A DNA stretch of 64,000 bases, from positions 47,346-111,345 of the forward strand of contig NZ_DALZQO010000009.1 in NCBI RefSeq assembly GCF_032017025.1, given 5' to 3'. Within the stretch, counting starts at the first letter, position 1. Each line of letters opens with the position of its first letter. Below, in pieces: positions 52,332-60,280 of this stretch. The position numbers and the translations under genes are program-made. Below the pieces are notes generated by a model. It had not been told where the DNA came from. It did no database searches and saw only the letters and a program-made list of their open reading frames with translations. The stretch comes from Hydrogenoanaerobacterium sp032017025. Its GTDB lineage: Bacteria; Bacillota; Clostridia; Oscillospirales; Ruminococcaceae.

Positions 52332-53140
52332 GCAAACTGATGAAATATGAAATTAAAGCAACTTCGAGAATGTTTCTTCCCTTGTATGGGGCTTTGATTG
52401 TTCTTGCACTGATCAATAAAGTGTTTTTTTCGTTTGGTATCTTTAACAGTATAGATCATGCACTGTTGAGCCGTTTCAGCGACATTCCGAAAACACTTGC
52501 GCTTACCGCGTACATCTTTATCATCATTGCAATCTTCATTATTACTGTAATCGTAATGTTTCAACGCTTTTATAAAAACTTGCTGGGCGATGAAGGCTAC
52601 TTAATGTTTACTCTACCGGTAAAGCCGTGGATGAACATTGTCAATAAGCTAGTGGTATCGGTTATGTGGGTAATACTCAGCAGCGTTATTACGCTAATTT
52701 CCATCTTTATTTTAATGGTAAACGGCGATTTAATCAGAGCAATTCCCGAAGCAATTGTAATGACGGTTCGTGCGTTGAACACAGAGCTTGGTGTCAATGC
52801 CGGCTTATTCCTTACCGAAATGGCAATCACCATCTTTGTAGGCCTATTCGTTAATATTTTGCAGGTTTATGCGGCCATCGCGCTCGGTCAGCTTTGCAAC
52901 AGCCATAAGCTGCTTGCTTCCTTCGGTGCATACCTCGGTATCAATATTGTAAGCCAAACCGTTGCAAGCGTCTTTATGGTTTTATCTATGATGATAAATC
53001 CTACATGGATGAATACGGTTAGCCCGGGATATATGATGAATCTCTTTTTAATTGGCGGTACAATCCTCAATCTTATCTTTGGTGCTGCATTCTATTTTAT
53101 CACACACTTTATTCTAACAAAGAAGCTTAATCTGGAGTAA
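52325..53140 (+). CDS. ABC transporter permease
   Basis: A 271-residue membrane protein with about six helices, paired with the preceding ATPase. No binding protein is encoded, so this is most likely an exporter or a YtrBC-like system; the substrate is unknown. Conserved features are the N-terminal YEIKATSRMFLPLYGAL and EGYLMFTLPVKPWM, the latter typical of the ABC2-type (YtrC/D-like) permeases. A 20-bp terminator follows. Confidence 0.85.
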   Translation: MLGKLMKYEIKATSRMFLPLYGALIVLALINKVFFSFGIFNSIDHALLSRFSDIPKTLALTAYIFIIIAIFIITVIVMFQRFYKNLLGDEGYLMFTLPVKPWMNIVNKLVVSVMWVILSSVITLISIFILMVNGDLIRAIPEAIVMTVRALNTELGVNAGLFLTEMAITIFVGLFVNILQVYAAIALGQLCNSHKLLASFGAYLGINIVSQTVASVFMVLSMMINPTWMNTVSPGYMMNLFLIGGTILNLIFGAAFYFITHFILTKKLNLE

Positions 53141-53178
53141 GCCGACGAAAGTTGGTTCTCATACAAAACAATAACCCT

Positions 53179-53221
53179 AAACACAAAAACACCTCCTTTT
53201 TAAGGAGGTGTTTTTGTGTTT
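53179..53221. terminator. Bidirectional terminator after the ABC operon
   Basis: A 20-bp stem (53179-53198 with 53202-53221) with a three-base loop and A- and T-rich ends. It separates the ABC operon from a convergent gene. Confidence 0.9.
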
Positions 53222-53241
53222 AGAAAGCAACAAAGCCTAAG

Positions 53242-53910
53242 CTAACGGAATTCTTTTTTCATATCGCTGTAACCCATCCAAACCACCCAGACATAAGCGA
53301 GCGTTTTGGGAATCATCAGCATGCCAACGAGAGGAATCGTATCGGCCCAAAGTACAACGGGGATATAGAAAGCAAACGAGAGGGTAATTGCGAGCCACAG
53401 CCAGCGAAACGACCAATCGCTGTGCTTGTGCGCCTGCCGGTAAAACAAAACAATCAAAATCAACCCCATCAGCGCAAATGGTACGTTGCGGATAATTCCC
53501 CACATCACCGGTGCATTCATGCTTGTCCATTGGTTCTGCGGCAACAGACAAAGTGCGATGCGCACTGCTGCAAGTATATAGATGATTGGAGTAAGCGCGT
53601 TTTGACCCTTTATGCGGTAACGCGTACGCCAAATGTGGTATAGCATTACGTAAAATATTGTCATTGTAACCGACGTAATCAGTTTACCAATACCCAGCGC
53701 GACAGCGTTGGCTTCCAGCCCTGTGGTTAGCAGTGCATAGGCACGCGGCACAAGGTGAAACGCATCACCTAAGCCCAGTAAAATTGCCATCCAACCAAAC
53801 AGCTTGTACTGGCGCACGCCGCGGCAACCACTGAGCATGGATATACCGAGGGTTAGAATTGTTATAAAGTAAGCTGCGTCAAATACGGTTTCAAAAATTG
53901 CACGAATCAT
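53242..53910 (-). CDS. Hypothetical seven-helix membrane protein
   Basis: A 222-residue protein with seven hydrophobic segments (about residues 8-25, 37-57, 70-93, 105-122, 133-157, 167-190 and 192-212) and no soluble domain. The family is not recognised. AGGAG precedes the ATG. The alternating charged loops suggest a receptor-, permease- or enzyme-like helical bundle, but nothing catalytic is visible. Confidence 0.7.
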   Translation of the reverse strand: MIRAIFETVFDAAYFITILTLGISMLSGCRGVRQYKLFGWMAILLGLGDAFHLVPRAYALLTTGLEANAVALGIGKLITSVTMTIFYVMLYHIWRTRYRIKGQNALTPIIYILAAVRIALCLLPQNQWTSMNAPVMWGIIRNVPFALMGLILIVLFYRQAHKHSDWSFRWLWLAITLSFAFYIPVVLWADTIPLVGMLMIPKTLAYVWVVWMGYSDMKKEFR

Positions 53911-54180
53911 AATTAAAACTCCTGTAAAGTTGAAAAAATTGAGTAAAATTTGGTCATAATAGAATAAAGTATTATCTTATATTATACACCCTGCCATGAG
54001 GGAAACCAACAGGAATCTTGTAGAATAACGATTCCAAATTTTAACAGCGTTTAAAATGCATAGAAAAAATCTGACCGAAATCATGCTTTTTAGCATAATT
54101 TTTATAAGTTATTCTGCAAAATTTAGAAAAATTATAAAAAAATTATGAAAAAAGGGAAGCATTTTTTAGAATATCTATGG
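53911..54180. other. AT-rich gap with no gene seen
   Basis: No open frame with a ribosome site and no strong hairpin was found. It holds the 5' flank of the minus-strand membrane-protein gene and the distal flank of the betaine transporter promoter. Confidence 0.6.
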
Positions 54181-54210
54181 TTGACCTAGTGACAACCCAT
54201 ATGTTATGAT
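54181..54210 (+). promoter_or_regulatory. Sigma-A promoter of the betaine-type transporter
   Basis: TTGACC (54181-54186), an 18-base spacer and TATGAT (54205-54210). Confidence 0.7.
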
Positions 54211-54220
54211 TGGGTTGTCA
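54190..54220. promoter_or_regulatory. Operator with 10-bp arms over the transporter promoter
   Basis: TGACAACCCA (54190-54199) and TGGGTTGTCA (54211-54220) are exact reverse complements, with starts 21 bp apart, so they face the same side of the helix. They cover the spacer and flank the -10 box. The regulator is unknown; a GbsR/OpcR-like MarR-type protein is one idea. Confidence 0.65.
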
Positions 54221-54267
54221 TAAATTTTCCGGTAGACAAAACTTCAATTTTCCATGGGAGGGATTGT

Positions 54268-56146
54268 ATGAAACGAATACTATCGATTGTTCTTATACTG
54301 GTACTCGCAGTTTCGCTGTGTGTGGGCTTTGTGGGTTGCGGTAAACAGTCACGCGAGATTGTTTTTGCCGATGTGGGCTGGGACAGCATCAAGTTCCACA
54401 ATGCGGTTGCGGGGCTTGTAGCTGAGTCGGCATTTGGCTACACCTGGAGAGAGGTGCCAGGCTCTACGCCTATTATGCATGAGGCGGTGAAAAAGGGTGA
54501 GGTAGATGTGCATATGGAGGAGTGGACGGATAATATCTCCACCTATGGCGCAGACCTCGATGCAGGGCTATTTCAGGAGCTAGGCACAAACTTTGGCGAT
54601 AACAAGCAGGGCTTTTATGTGCCGCGTTATGTAATAGAGGGCGACCCCGAACGCGGTATTGAGCCGGTAGCGCCCGACCTCAAAACCGTGCAGGATCTTA
54701 AAAAATATCCGCACCTTTTTCCGGATGATGAAAACCCGGGCAAGGGGCGCATTTATGGTGCGATTCCGGGTTGGGAAATCGACGATATCATGAACAAAAA
54801 GGTAAAGTACAACGGGCTTGACAGCGAATATATTTATTTCCGCCCGGGCTCTGATGCGGCACTTTCTNNNNNNNNNNGCGTTTACCTCGGCGTATGAGAA
54901 GGGTAAGCCGATTGTGGGTTACTACTGGGAGCCCACTTGGCTGCTTGGCAAGTACGATATGGTGCTGCTGGACGATGCACCCTATACAGACGAGGCCAGC
55001 TACAAAGAGGGTAAAACTGCTTGTCCGTCGGTAAAAGTAACCATAGGCGTGAGCAATCAGTTTGCGCAAGATGCTCCGGAATTTACTGAGTTTCTAAAAA
55101 AATACGAGACATCTAGTGCGCTTACCTCGGAAGCGCTGGCACACATGCAGGATACCGGAGACAATTACGCCGATACGGCTAAATGGTTTCTCACCGAGCA
55201 CAGCGATTTAATTGACAAATGGCTGGACGCTGAACAGGCGGCTGCTGTAAGGGGCGCTCTTGGTTTAATGGTGCAGAAGAAAAACTACTTTATGGATTTT
55301 CCGTTTACACTGCCGATTGATGTTGATGCCTTTGATGCCTCAGTAAAAAGTTTTGCGGTGCAGTTTGATAGCTTTTTCAGTGCGATCAAGGGCGGGCTGA
55401 ACGGGCTAATCGGTGGCATACATGCCATTCTCAGTATTATTCCGTGGTGGCTGATGATAGCGGCAGTTTTTGTGGGCGGCTGGAAGTTGAGCGGCAAAAT
55501 GCGGGCCGGCTTCCTTTACGCGGTGCCCCTGTTCTTTATTGGTATGATCGGGCTGTGGGGACTGATGTATGAGACGCTTTCCATCGTGCTGGCATCAGTG
55601 GTTATCTCGCTTGCTATAGGCTTCCCCATTGGTATTCTTATTTCAGGCAGTGAGCGGGCGAACTCGATTGCGCGCCCTATACTGGATACCATGCAGACGA
55701 TGCCCGTTTTTGTTTACCTGATACCGGCGGTGCTGTTCTTTGGCCTTGGTAAGGCGCCTGCTGTTATTGCAACTACCATCTACGCAATTGTACCGGTCAT
55801 TCGTCTTACCAGCCACGGCATCCGCCAGGTTGACCCCGAGGTGGTTGAGGCTGCAAAATCTTTTGGTTCCACACGTTTTCAAAGCCTGTGGAAGGTACAG
55901 ATTCCACAGGCGATGCCAACCATCCTTACCGGCGTTAATCAGACGCTGATGATGGCGATGGCAATGGTGGTTACCTGCTCAATGATCGGTGCATCCGGGC
56001 TGGGCATGGAGGTGCTCATCGGTGTTAACCGTATCGAAATTGGGCGCGGTTTGCTCGCGGGCGTAGCGGTGGTTATTGTTGCAATATTAATGGATCGCCT
56101 GACGCAGGGCTGGTTCAAGAAAGGTGAGGGGAATGGCAATGGCTGA
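54268..56146 (+). CDS. Betaine/proline-type ABC importer, substrate-binding protein fused to permease
   Basis: One gene split in the data by ten N (54868-54877). Before the gap is a lipoprotein signal (cleavage at Cys in FVGCGK) and the first half of a ProX/OpuAC-like binding domain (ADVGWDSIKFHNAVAGL). After it, in another frame, are the second half (SAYEKGKPIVGYYWEPTWL) and, from about residue 385, a ProW/OpuAB-like permease with an EAA loop (EVVEAAKSFGSTRFQSLWK). About 623 residues in all. The order is binding domain then permease, opposite to Lactococcus OpuABC. The Trp-rich pieces MEEWT, GWEID and YYWEPTW are likely to form the aromatic cage for quaternary ammonium substrates. The frame change is an artefact of gap length. 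Confidence 0.85.
54868..54877. other. Assembly gap of ten N inside the betaine transporter gene
   Basis: Ten N shift the frame by one. A gap of three bases (or another multiple of three) would keep one frame and give the family-typical ALSAAFTSAYEKG region, so the true gap is probably shorter than shown. Confidence 0.9.
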
Positions 56147-57350
56147 TAACAATTACGAAAAGAATACGGAAAATTTAAGCACTGACATCATAAAGGTCAG
56201 CCATCTGACCAAGCTTTACGGTGTGAATAAGGCGGAAGCTGTTAAAATGATGAAAAACGGCTCAGATAAAGAAACCGTTTACAAACAGACGGGTGTCACT
56301 GTTGCGCTGTGGGACGTCAGTTTTAACGTAAAACGCGGCGAGGTCTTTGTCATCATCGGCCTCTCGGGTTCGGGTAAATCGACTGTGGTGCGCACCCTTA
56401 ACATGCTGCACAAACCCACAAGCGGACAGGTGATTTTTGAGGATAGTGCAATTGATAAATTTAACAAAAAAGACCTGCGTGAATACCGCAGAGATAAAAT
56501 TTCGATGGTGTTTCAAAGCTTTGGCCTAATGAGCCACCGCGATGTTCTCGGTAATGTCGCGTACGGGCTGGAGATTAAAGGGCTGCCGCGCATTGAGCGG
56601 GAGCGCAAGGCCCTCGAAATGATCAACATGGTAGGGCTTGAAGGGCACGAGCACTCCAGTATCGGCAGCCTTTCGGGCGGTATGCGGCAGCGTGTTGGCA
56701 TTGCCCGCGCGCTTGCCAACGACCCCGAGGTGCTGCTGATGGATGAGCCGTTCTCCGCACTTGACCCGCTGGTGCGCAAGGATATGCAGTTTGAACTGCT
56801 TTCAATCCAGCGCAAGCTGGAAAAAACCGTGGTTTTCATCACACACGACATCAACGAGGCGTTTAAGCTGGGCGATACCGTCGCCATTATGCGCGACGGC
56901 AAGCTGATTCAAGTGGGCACCCCCGAGGAGATGAGTGCGCACCCTGCAGATGATTATGTTCGCCAGTTCATTGATAGTGCCGACAAAACCAAGGTGCTCA
57001 GCGTGAAGCACGTGATGGCGATTCCTAGTTGTCTGGTGCGTCTGAAAGACTCGCCGCAGTACGCCATCCGCGAAATGCGCAGCAACGGAACCTCCACTGC
57101 TTACGTGGTGGGTGAGCGCATGAAGTTGCGTGGCATTGTCACCATCGATGATGCGATTCGCGCCAGCAAAGAACAGCTCTCGCTCAGCGAGGTGTACATT
57201 CAGGACGTACAAACGACTACGAAGGATACTCTGATTAGTGATGTTTTGCCCATTGCGGCAGAAGCAAAATACCCCATTGCCGTTGTCGAGGATGATGGCA
57301 GCCTGCAGGGTATTGTCACCAAGGCATCTGTGCTGTCTTCGCTCATATAA
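56139..57350 (+). CDS. Betaine/proline-type ABC transporter ATPase with CBS domains
   Basis: A 403-residue ATPase (ProV/OpuAA type). It has the family N-terminal extension (NKAEAVKMMKNGSDKETVYK) before Walker A GLSGSGKST, LSGGMRQRVGIARAL, and LLMDEPFSALDPLVRKD. Two CBS domains follow (from about residue 290), which in OpuA sense ionic strength and switch the transporter on at high salt. The ATG at 56139 has GAGG nine bases upstream and lies inside the permease gene end; ATG 56133 is too near. The same unit thus encodes the complete importer. Confidence 0.93.
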   Translation: MADNNYEKNTENLSTDIIKVSHLTKLYGVNKAEAVKMMKNGSDKETVYKQTGVTVALWDVSFNVKRGEVFVIIGLSGSGKSTVVRTLNMLHKPTSGQVIFEDSAIDKFNKKDLREYRRDKISMVFQSFGLMSHRDVLGNVAYGLEIKGLPRIERERKALEMINMVGLEGHEHSSIGSLSGGMRQRVGIARALANDPEVLLMDEPFSALDPLVRKDMQFELLSIQRKLEKTVVFITHDINEAFKLGDTVAIMRDGKLIQVGTPEEMSAHPADDYVRQFIDSADKTKVLSVKHVMAIPSCLVRLKDSPQYAIREMRSNGTSTAYVVGERMKLRGIVTIDDAIRASKEQLSLSEVYIQDVQTTTKDTLISDVLPIAAEAKYPIAVVEDDGSLQGIVTKASVLSSLI

Positions 57351-57361
57351 AAGAACATGTG

Positions 57362-57398
57362 AAAGCCCCGATGCATTTTGGAAGTGTATCGGGGCTTT
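57362..57398 (+). terminator. Terminator-like hairpin after the betaine operon
   Basis: A 14-bp stem (57362-57375 with 57385-57398, one G-T pair) that ends in TTT, with a nine-base loop. Confidence 0.7.
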
Positions 57399-57889
57399 GT
57401 GTAGCTCAATACCAAAAGAGAGACAGGAACATTCGCTGCAACGCCCTGCAAAAGGGGGACAAAAAGTGGCAGCCGCCCGTGGCTCCAAACTTAGAAAAGA
57501 TTTTGTTCAAAGAATGCTTGACAGAAAGCAAAGTTCTGTGTGCTGCAATGAAAACATGAAAAGACGGTTTGGTGTAAAAAGGCGTTCTTGACAAGACACG
57601 GATATAAAGATAAATTTATGATGGTAGTTCAGCCTGCAGATAACCCACAGCAGCAATGAATGCAAAAAAATTAGCAACTAGCAAGCGAAATGATACGGAG
57701 ATTCAGCCTAATGGTTGCTGTTTGCGGTATAGATGGTGATCATTCTGGCTGATTTTGCAACCAGATACCAAAAAGCAGTGTATAATTACCAAAAATTAGA
57801 ATAAATTTTTATTAGTCATTCTTAATACTTTTAATTGCACATGTTTAAAAAAAGTAGTAGAATAAAACCGATGTAAGTGAGGCTGCAAA
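57399..57889. other. Long gap before the nucleotidyltransferase gene
   Basis: Nearly 500 bases with no credible gene. A possible promoter (TTGACA at 57588-57593, 17-base spacer, TAAATT at 57611-57616) points to the gene at 57890, which would give a 270-base leader. No known riboswitch, including the molybdenum cofactor type, was recognised. Confidence 0.4.
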
Positions 57890-58465
57890 ATGAAACAGTT
57901 ATGCGCAATTGTATTGGCGGCGGGGCTTTCCTCCCGCATGGGTGAAAATAAGCTTTTGATGGATTACAAAGGTCGACCGATGTCGGAATATATCCTGCAG
58001 AATTTAAAACACAACAGCATGTGGCTCAATGAGGTGCTGGTGGTGGGCAGGCTGCAGCAGACAAAAGAATTGGCAGAACGCTACGGTTTTAATTATGTAC
58101 ACAACAGCCAGCCGGAGCGCGGTATGGGGCACTCGCTTGCGCTGGGGGTTCAGGCAGCAGCGCAATGTGACGGTTTTTTGCTCGCACTTTCCGACATGCC
58201 CGACCTCAAAACGGGAACAATCCACACGCTTTGCCAAAGTTTTAATCAAGACCCGTTGCGTATCACCGTTCCGGTGTACGGTGGCAGGCGCGGAAACCCC
58301 GTATTGTTCCCGGCTTCGTATCGTGAGCAGCTTTCTGCCTTGGACGGTGATAAAGGCGGAAGAGATTTGATTCGGCGCGAACAACAAAACCTTGCCCGTG
58401 TGCAGATTTATGATGCCGGAATTTTGCGGGATATTGATACAAAATCGGATTTTTATGCAAAATAG
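57890..58465 (+). CDS. MocA-like nucleotidyltransferase
   Basis: A 191-residue nucleotidyltransferase of the MobA/MocA group. The nucleotide loop is LAAGLSSRMGENKLLMDYKG, followed by LALSDMPDL with the metal-binding Asp, and YGGRRGNPVLFP, which is the usual MocA GxRGxPVLF motif. MocA makes the cytosine dinucleotide form of the molybdenum cofactor for xanthine dehydrogenase-type enzymes. Next to a nucleoside-type importer, this suggests purine breakdown, but no hydroxylase is in the window. Confidence 0.85.
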   Translation: MKQLCAIVLAAGLSSRMGENKLLMDYKGRPMSEYILQNLKHNSMWLNEVLVVGRLQQTKELAERYGFNYVHNSQPERGMGHSLALGVQAAAQCDGFLLALSDMPDLKTGTIHTLCQSFNQDPLRITVPVYGGRRGNPVLFPASYREQLSALDGDKGGRDLIRREQQNLARVQIYDAGILRDIDTKSDFYAK

Positions 58466-58599
58466 TCAGAGTTTTGTGGAGTTTGTTGGTATTATGTACG
58501 ACTAATCGTGTAAATATCCAGTTGAAAAGTAAATAAAATGCAAATTATAACCATTCCTCTGAATTTGTCTATAAGGGAGCCAGATTGCTCGAAATCGCA

Positions 58600-58628
58600 T
58601 TGACATGCCCATTTTGGTTTGCTAAAAT
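58600..58628 (+). promoter_or_regulatory. Sigma-A promoter of the BMP importer operon
   Basis: A perfect TTGACA (58600-58605), a 17-base spacer and TAAAAT (58623-58628), predicting a start near 58635. The rest of 58466-58599 shows no gene or hairpin of note. Confidence 0.8.
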
Positions 58629-58634
58629 GTTTTC

Positions 58635-58748
58635 ATCAGCAAGGGTGCTAACATATCGAAACAGCACACTCTGATTGAAAAGCAGCCGCTTTATGAAGCG
58701 GTTTATGCAATCGGTTACAAGGGGCGAGCGTAATGTCAGCCCCTTTTA
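58635..58748 (+). promoter_or_regulatory. Attenuator-like leader of the BMP importer
   Basis: The leader begins with a two-part stem: ATCAG (58635-58639) with CTGAT (58671-58675), enclosing GTGCT (58645-58649) with AGCAC (58663-58667). CCGCTT (58686-58691) with AAGCGG (58696-58701) follows, then AAGGGGC (58719-58725) with GCCCCTT (58739-58745) and TTTT: a terminator 50 bases ahead of the first gene. It does not match the purine riboswitch core. A riboswitch-like or protein-controlled attenuator is suggested. Confidence 0.5.
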
Positions 58749-58794
58749 ATATTTCTCACAAAAAGAAAGACGAAATTTAGGAGGGTATACTGAA

Positions 58795-59952
58795 ATGAAA
58801 AAGGTATTGGCAATCATGCTTGCAGTCGTTTTGGCTGTAACAGTAATGGCAGGCTGTGCCCCTAAGGCTGTTCAACAGGCGCAAAGCAGCGCACCCGCTG
58901 CATCTCCAGACGCTGCACCCGCAGAATCTGCCGCCCCCGCAAACAAAGCAATTGCGAAAGAAGATATTAAAGTAGGTTTTCTGTATGTAGGTCCTGTCGG
59001 TGACGAGGGCTACTCCTACGCTCACGATCAGGGTAGAAAAGAGCTTGAAACGAAGCTCGGTGTTAAAACCATGTTTGTTGAGAACGTCCCCGAAACCGCC
59101 GATTGCGAGGCTCAGATCCGTAGCCTGATCGACCAAGGCTGCAATGTAATTTATGCAACCAGCTTCGGTCACATGAAATTTATCGATGCAGTTGCGAAAG
59201 ATTACCCCGACCTTTATTTCGGACATGCGACCGGCTTTATGACAGAAGCAAACATGTCCAACTACATGGGCCGTATTTATGAGGCGCGTTACCTTTCCGG
59301 CATTGCGGCAGGCATGAACACCAAAAACGGTCAGATTGGTTATGTTGCAGCGATGAAGACCGCCGAAGTTATCCGTGGTATCAATGCATTTACTCTGGGT
59401 GTGCGTTCGGTCAACCCCACCGCTACCGTTGAGGTGAAATGGACAAACTCTTGGTATGACCCCGCTGTAGAGAAAGCAACCGCAGTTGACCTGCTTAACA
59501 AAGGCTGCGACGTAATTGCACAGCATTGCGACACCACCGGCCCGCAGGTTGCCGCCCAGGAAAAAGGCGCAAAATGCGTTGGCTACAATGCGCCTACAAT
59601 TTCCGCGGCGCCCAAAGCTTACCTCACCGCGCCTCTGTTCCACTGGGGCACCTTCTACTGCAACGATGTTCAGAGCATTATCGACGGCACATGGGCTCCC
59701 CAGTCTTACTGGGAGGGGATCAAATCCGGTATGGTTTCTCTCGACGCTCTGTCTGAGAATAACGTAGCAGGCACCAAAGAGAAGGTTGAAGAGGCTCAGG
59801 CGAAAATCGTTGACGGTTCCATGTTTGTTTTCAGCGGTGAAATCAAAGACAACGAGGGCAAAGTAAAGGTTGCTGCCGGTGAGAAAATGACCGACGAGCA
59901 GATGCTTGCTTTTGACTGGTTTGTGGAAGGCGTTATCGGCTCGGCAAAATAA
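58795..59952 (+). CDS. BMP family ABC transporter substrate-binding lipoprotein
   Basis: A 385-residue binding protein of the BMP (PnrA/Med) family, which binds purine nucleosides in several bacteria. The signal peptide ends at a lipobox (VMAGC, lipid on Cys22); an Ala- and Ser-rich linker follows. The mature domain starts KVGFLYVGPVGDEGYSYAHD, with ATSFGHMKFIDAVAKDYPDL and MGRIYEARYLSGIAAGMNT. The GGTNxCHH-like binding set cannot be judged fully. GGAGGG precedes the ATG. It heads a four-gene importer unit. Confidence 0.92.
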   Translation: MKKVLAIMLAVVLAVTVMAGCAPKAVQQAQSSAPAASPDAAPAESAAPANKAIAKEDIKVGFLYVGPVGDEGYSYAHDQGRKELETKLGVKTMFVENVPETADCEAQIRSLIDQGCNVIYATSFGHMKFIDAVAKDYPDLYFGHATGFMTEANMSNYMGRIYEARYLSGIAAGMNTKNGQIGYVAAMKTAEVIRGINAFTLGVRSVNPTATVEVKWTNSWYDPAVEKATAVDLLNKGCDVIAQHCDTTGPQVAAQEKGAKCVGYNAPTISAAPKAYLTAPLFHWGTFYCNDVQSIIDGTWAPQSYWEGIKSGMVSLDALSENNVAGTKEKVEEAQAKIVDGSMFVFSGEIKDNEGKVKVAAGEKMTDEQMLAFDWFVEGVIGSAK

Positions 59953-59969
59953 AAGCACAGCACCTGGTA

Positions 59970-60004
59970 AAAGGGGTTTTGCGGAAAAACTGCAAAATCC
60001 CTTT
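59970..60004 (+). repeat. Stem-loop between the binding protein and ATPase genes
   Basis: A 14-bp stem (59970-59983 with 59991-60004, two G-T pairs), with no T-run after it. Such hairpins often protect the binding-protein mRNA from decay so that it is made in excess. The rest of 60005-60280 shows nothing. Confidence 0.6.
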
Positions 60005-60280
60005 GCCTAAGGTGAAAGAGGCCGCCTTGTGTGGCTTCGGAAGTGATGATAGGGCATTTCCGAAGAGATACAAGTCATAGCTCTCATAGTTCTGCCGTAC
60101 AGTAGAAACGGCGGGTTTATTCTTTTTACCCATTTTTGTGTTTTTCCACTATAAAAAGCATAAGTGATAATTCCCTTATTCAAAACAAAGGGGCTGATTC
60201 GCACGTAGGCATATGCTTATAGTGTATAAATCTGCTCCGGTTTTTCAACAGCAAATATGAAAAAAGGCAGGCGATACTCC

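Noticed and set aside
54818..56146. Reading the betaine permease as a separate gene starting at 54818
   Set aside because: That start is in the middle of the binding domain, before the N gap and in the wrong frame there; one fused gene explains both halves.
57238..57591. A 117-codon frame running past the end of the betaine ATPase gene
   Set aside because: Its first third overlaps the CBS region in another frame and the rest crosses a terminator hairpin.
58635..58748. Purine, ZTP, THF, TPP or preQ1 riboswitch in the BMP leader
   Set aside because: The conserved cores of these classes were looked for by eye and not found; only the general attenuator shape remains.
58777..59958. A 393-codon open frame on the minus strand over the BMP binding-protein gene
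   Set aside because: It is the mirror of a well-supported gene, has no family likeness, is rich in Cys, His and Phe, and has no ribosome site.
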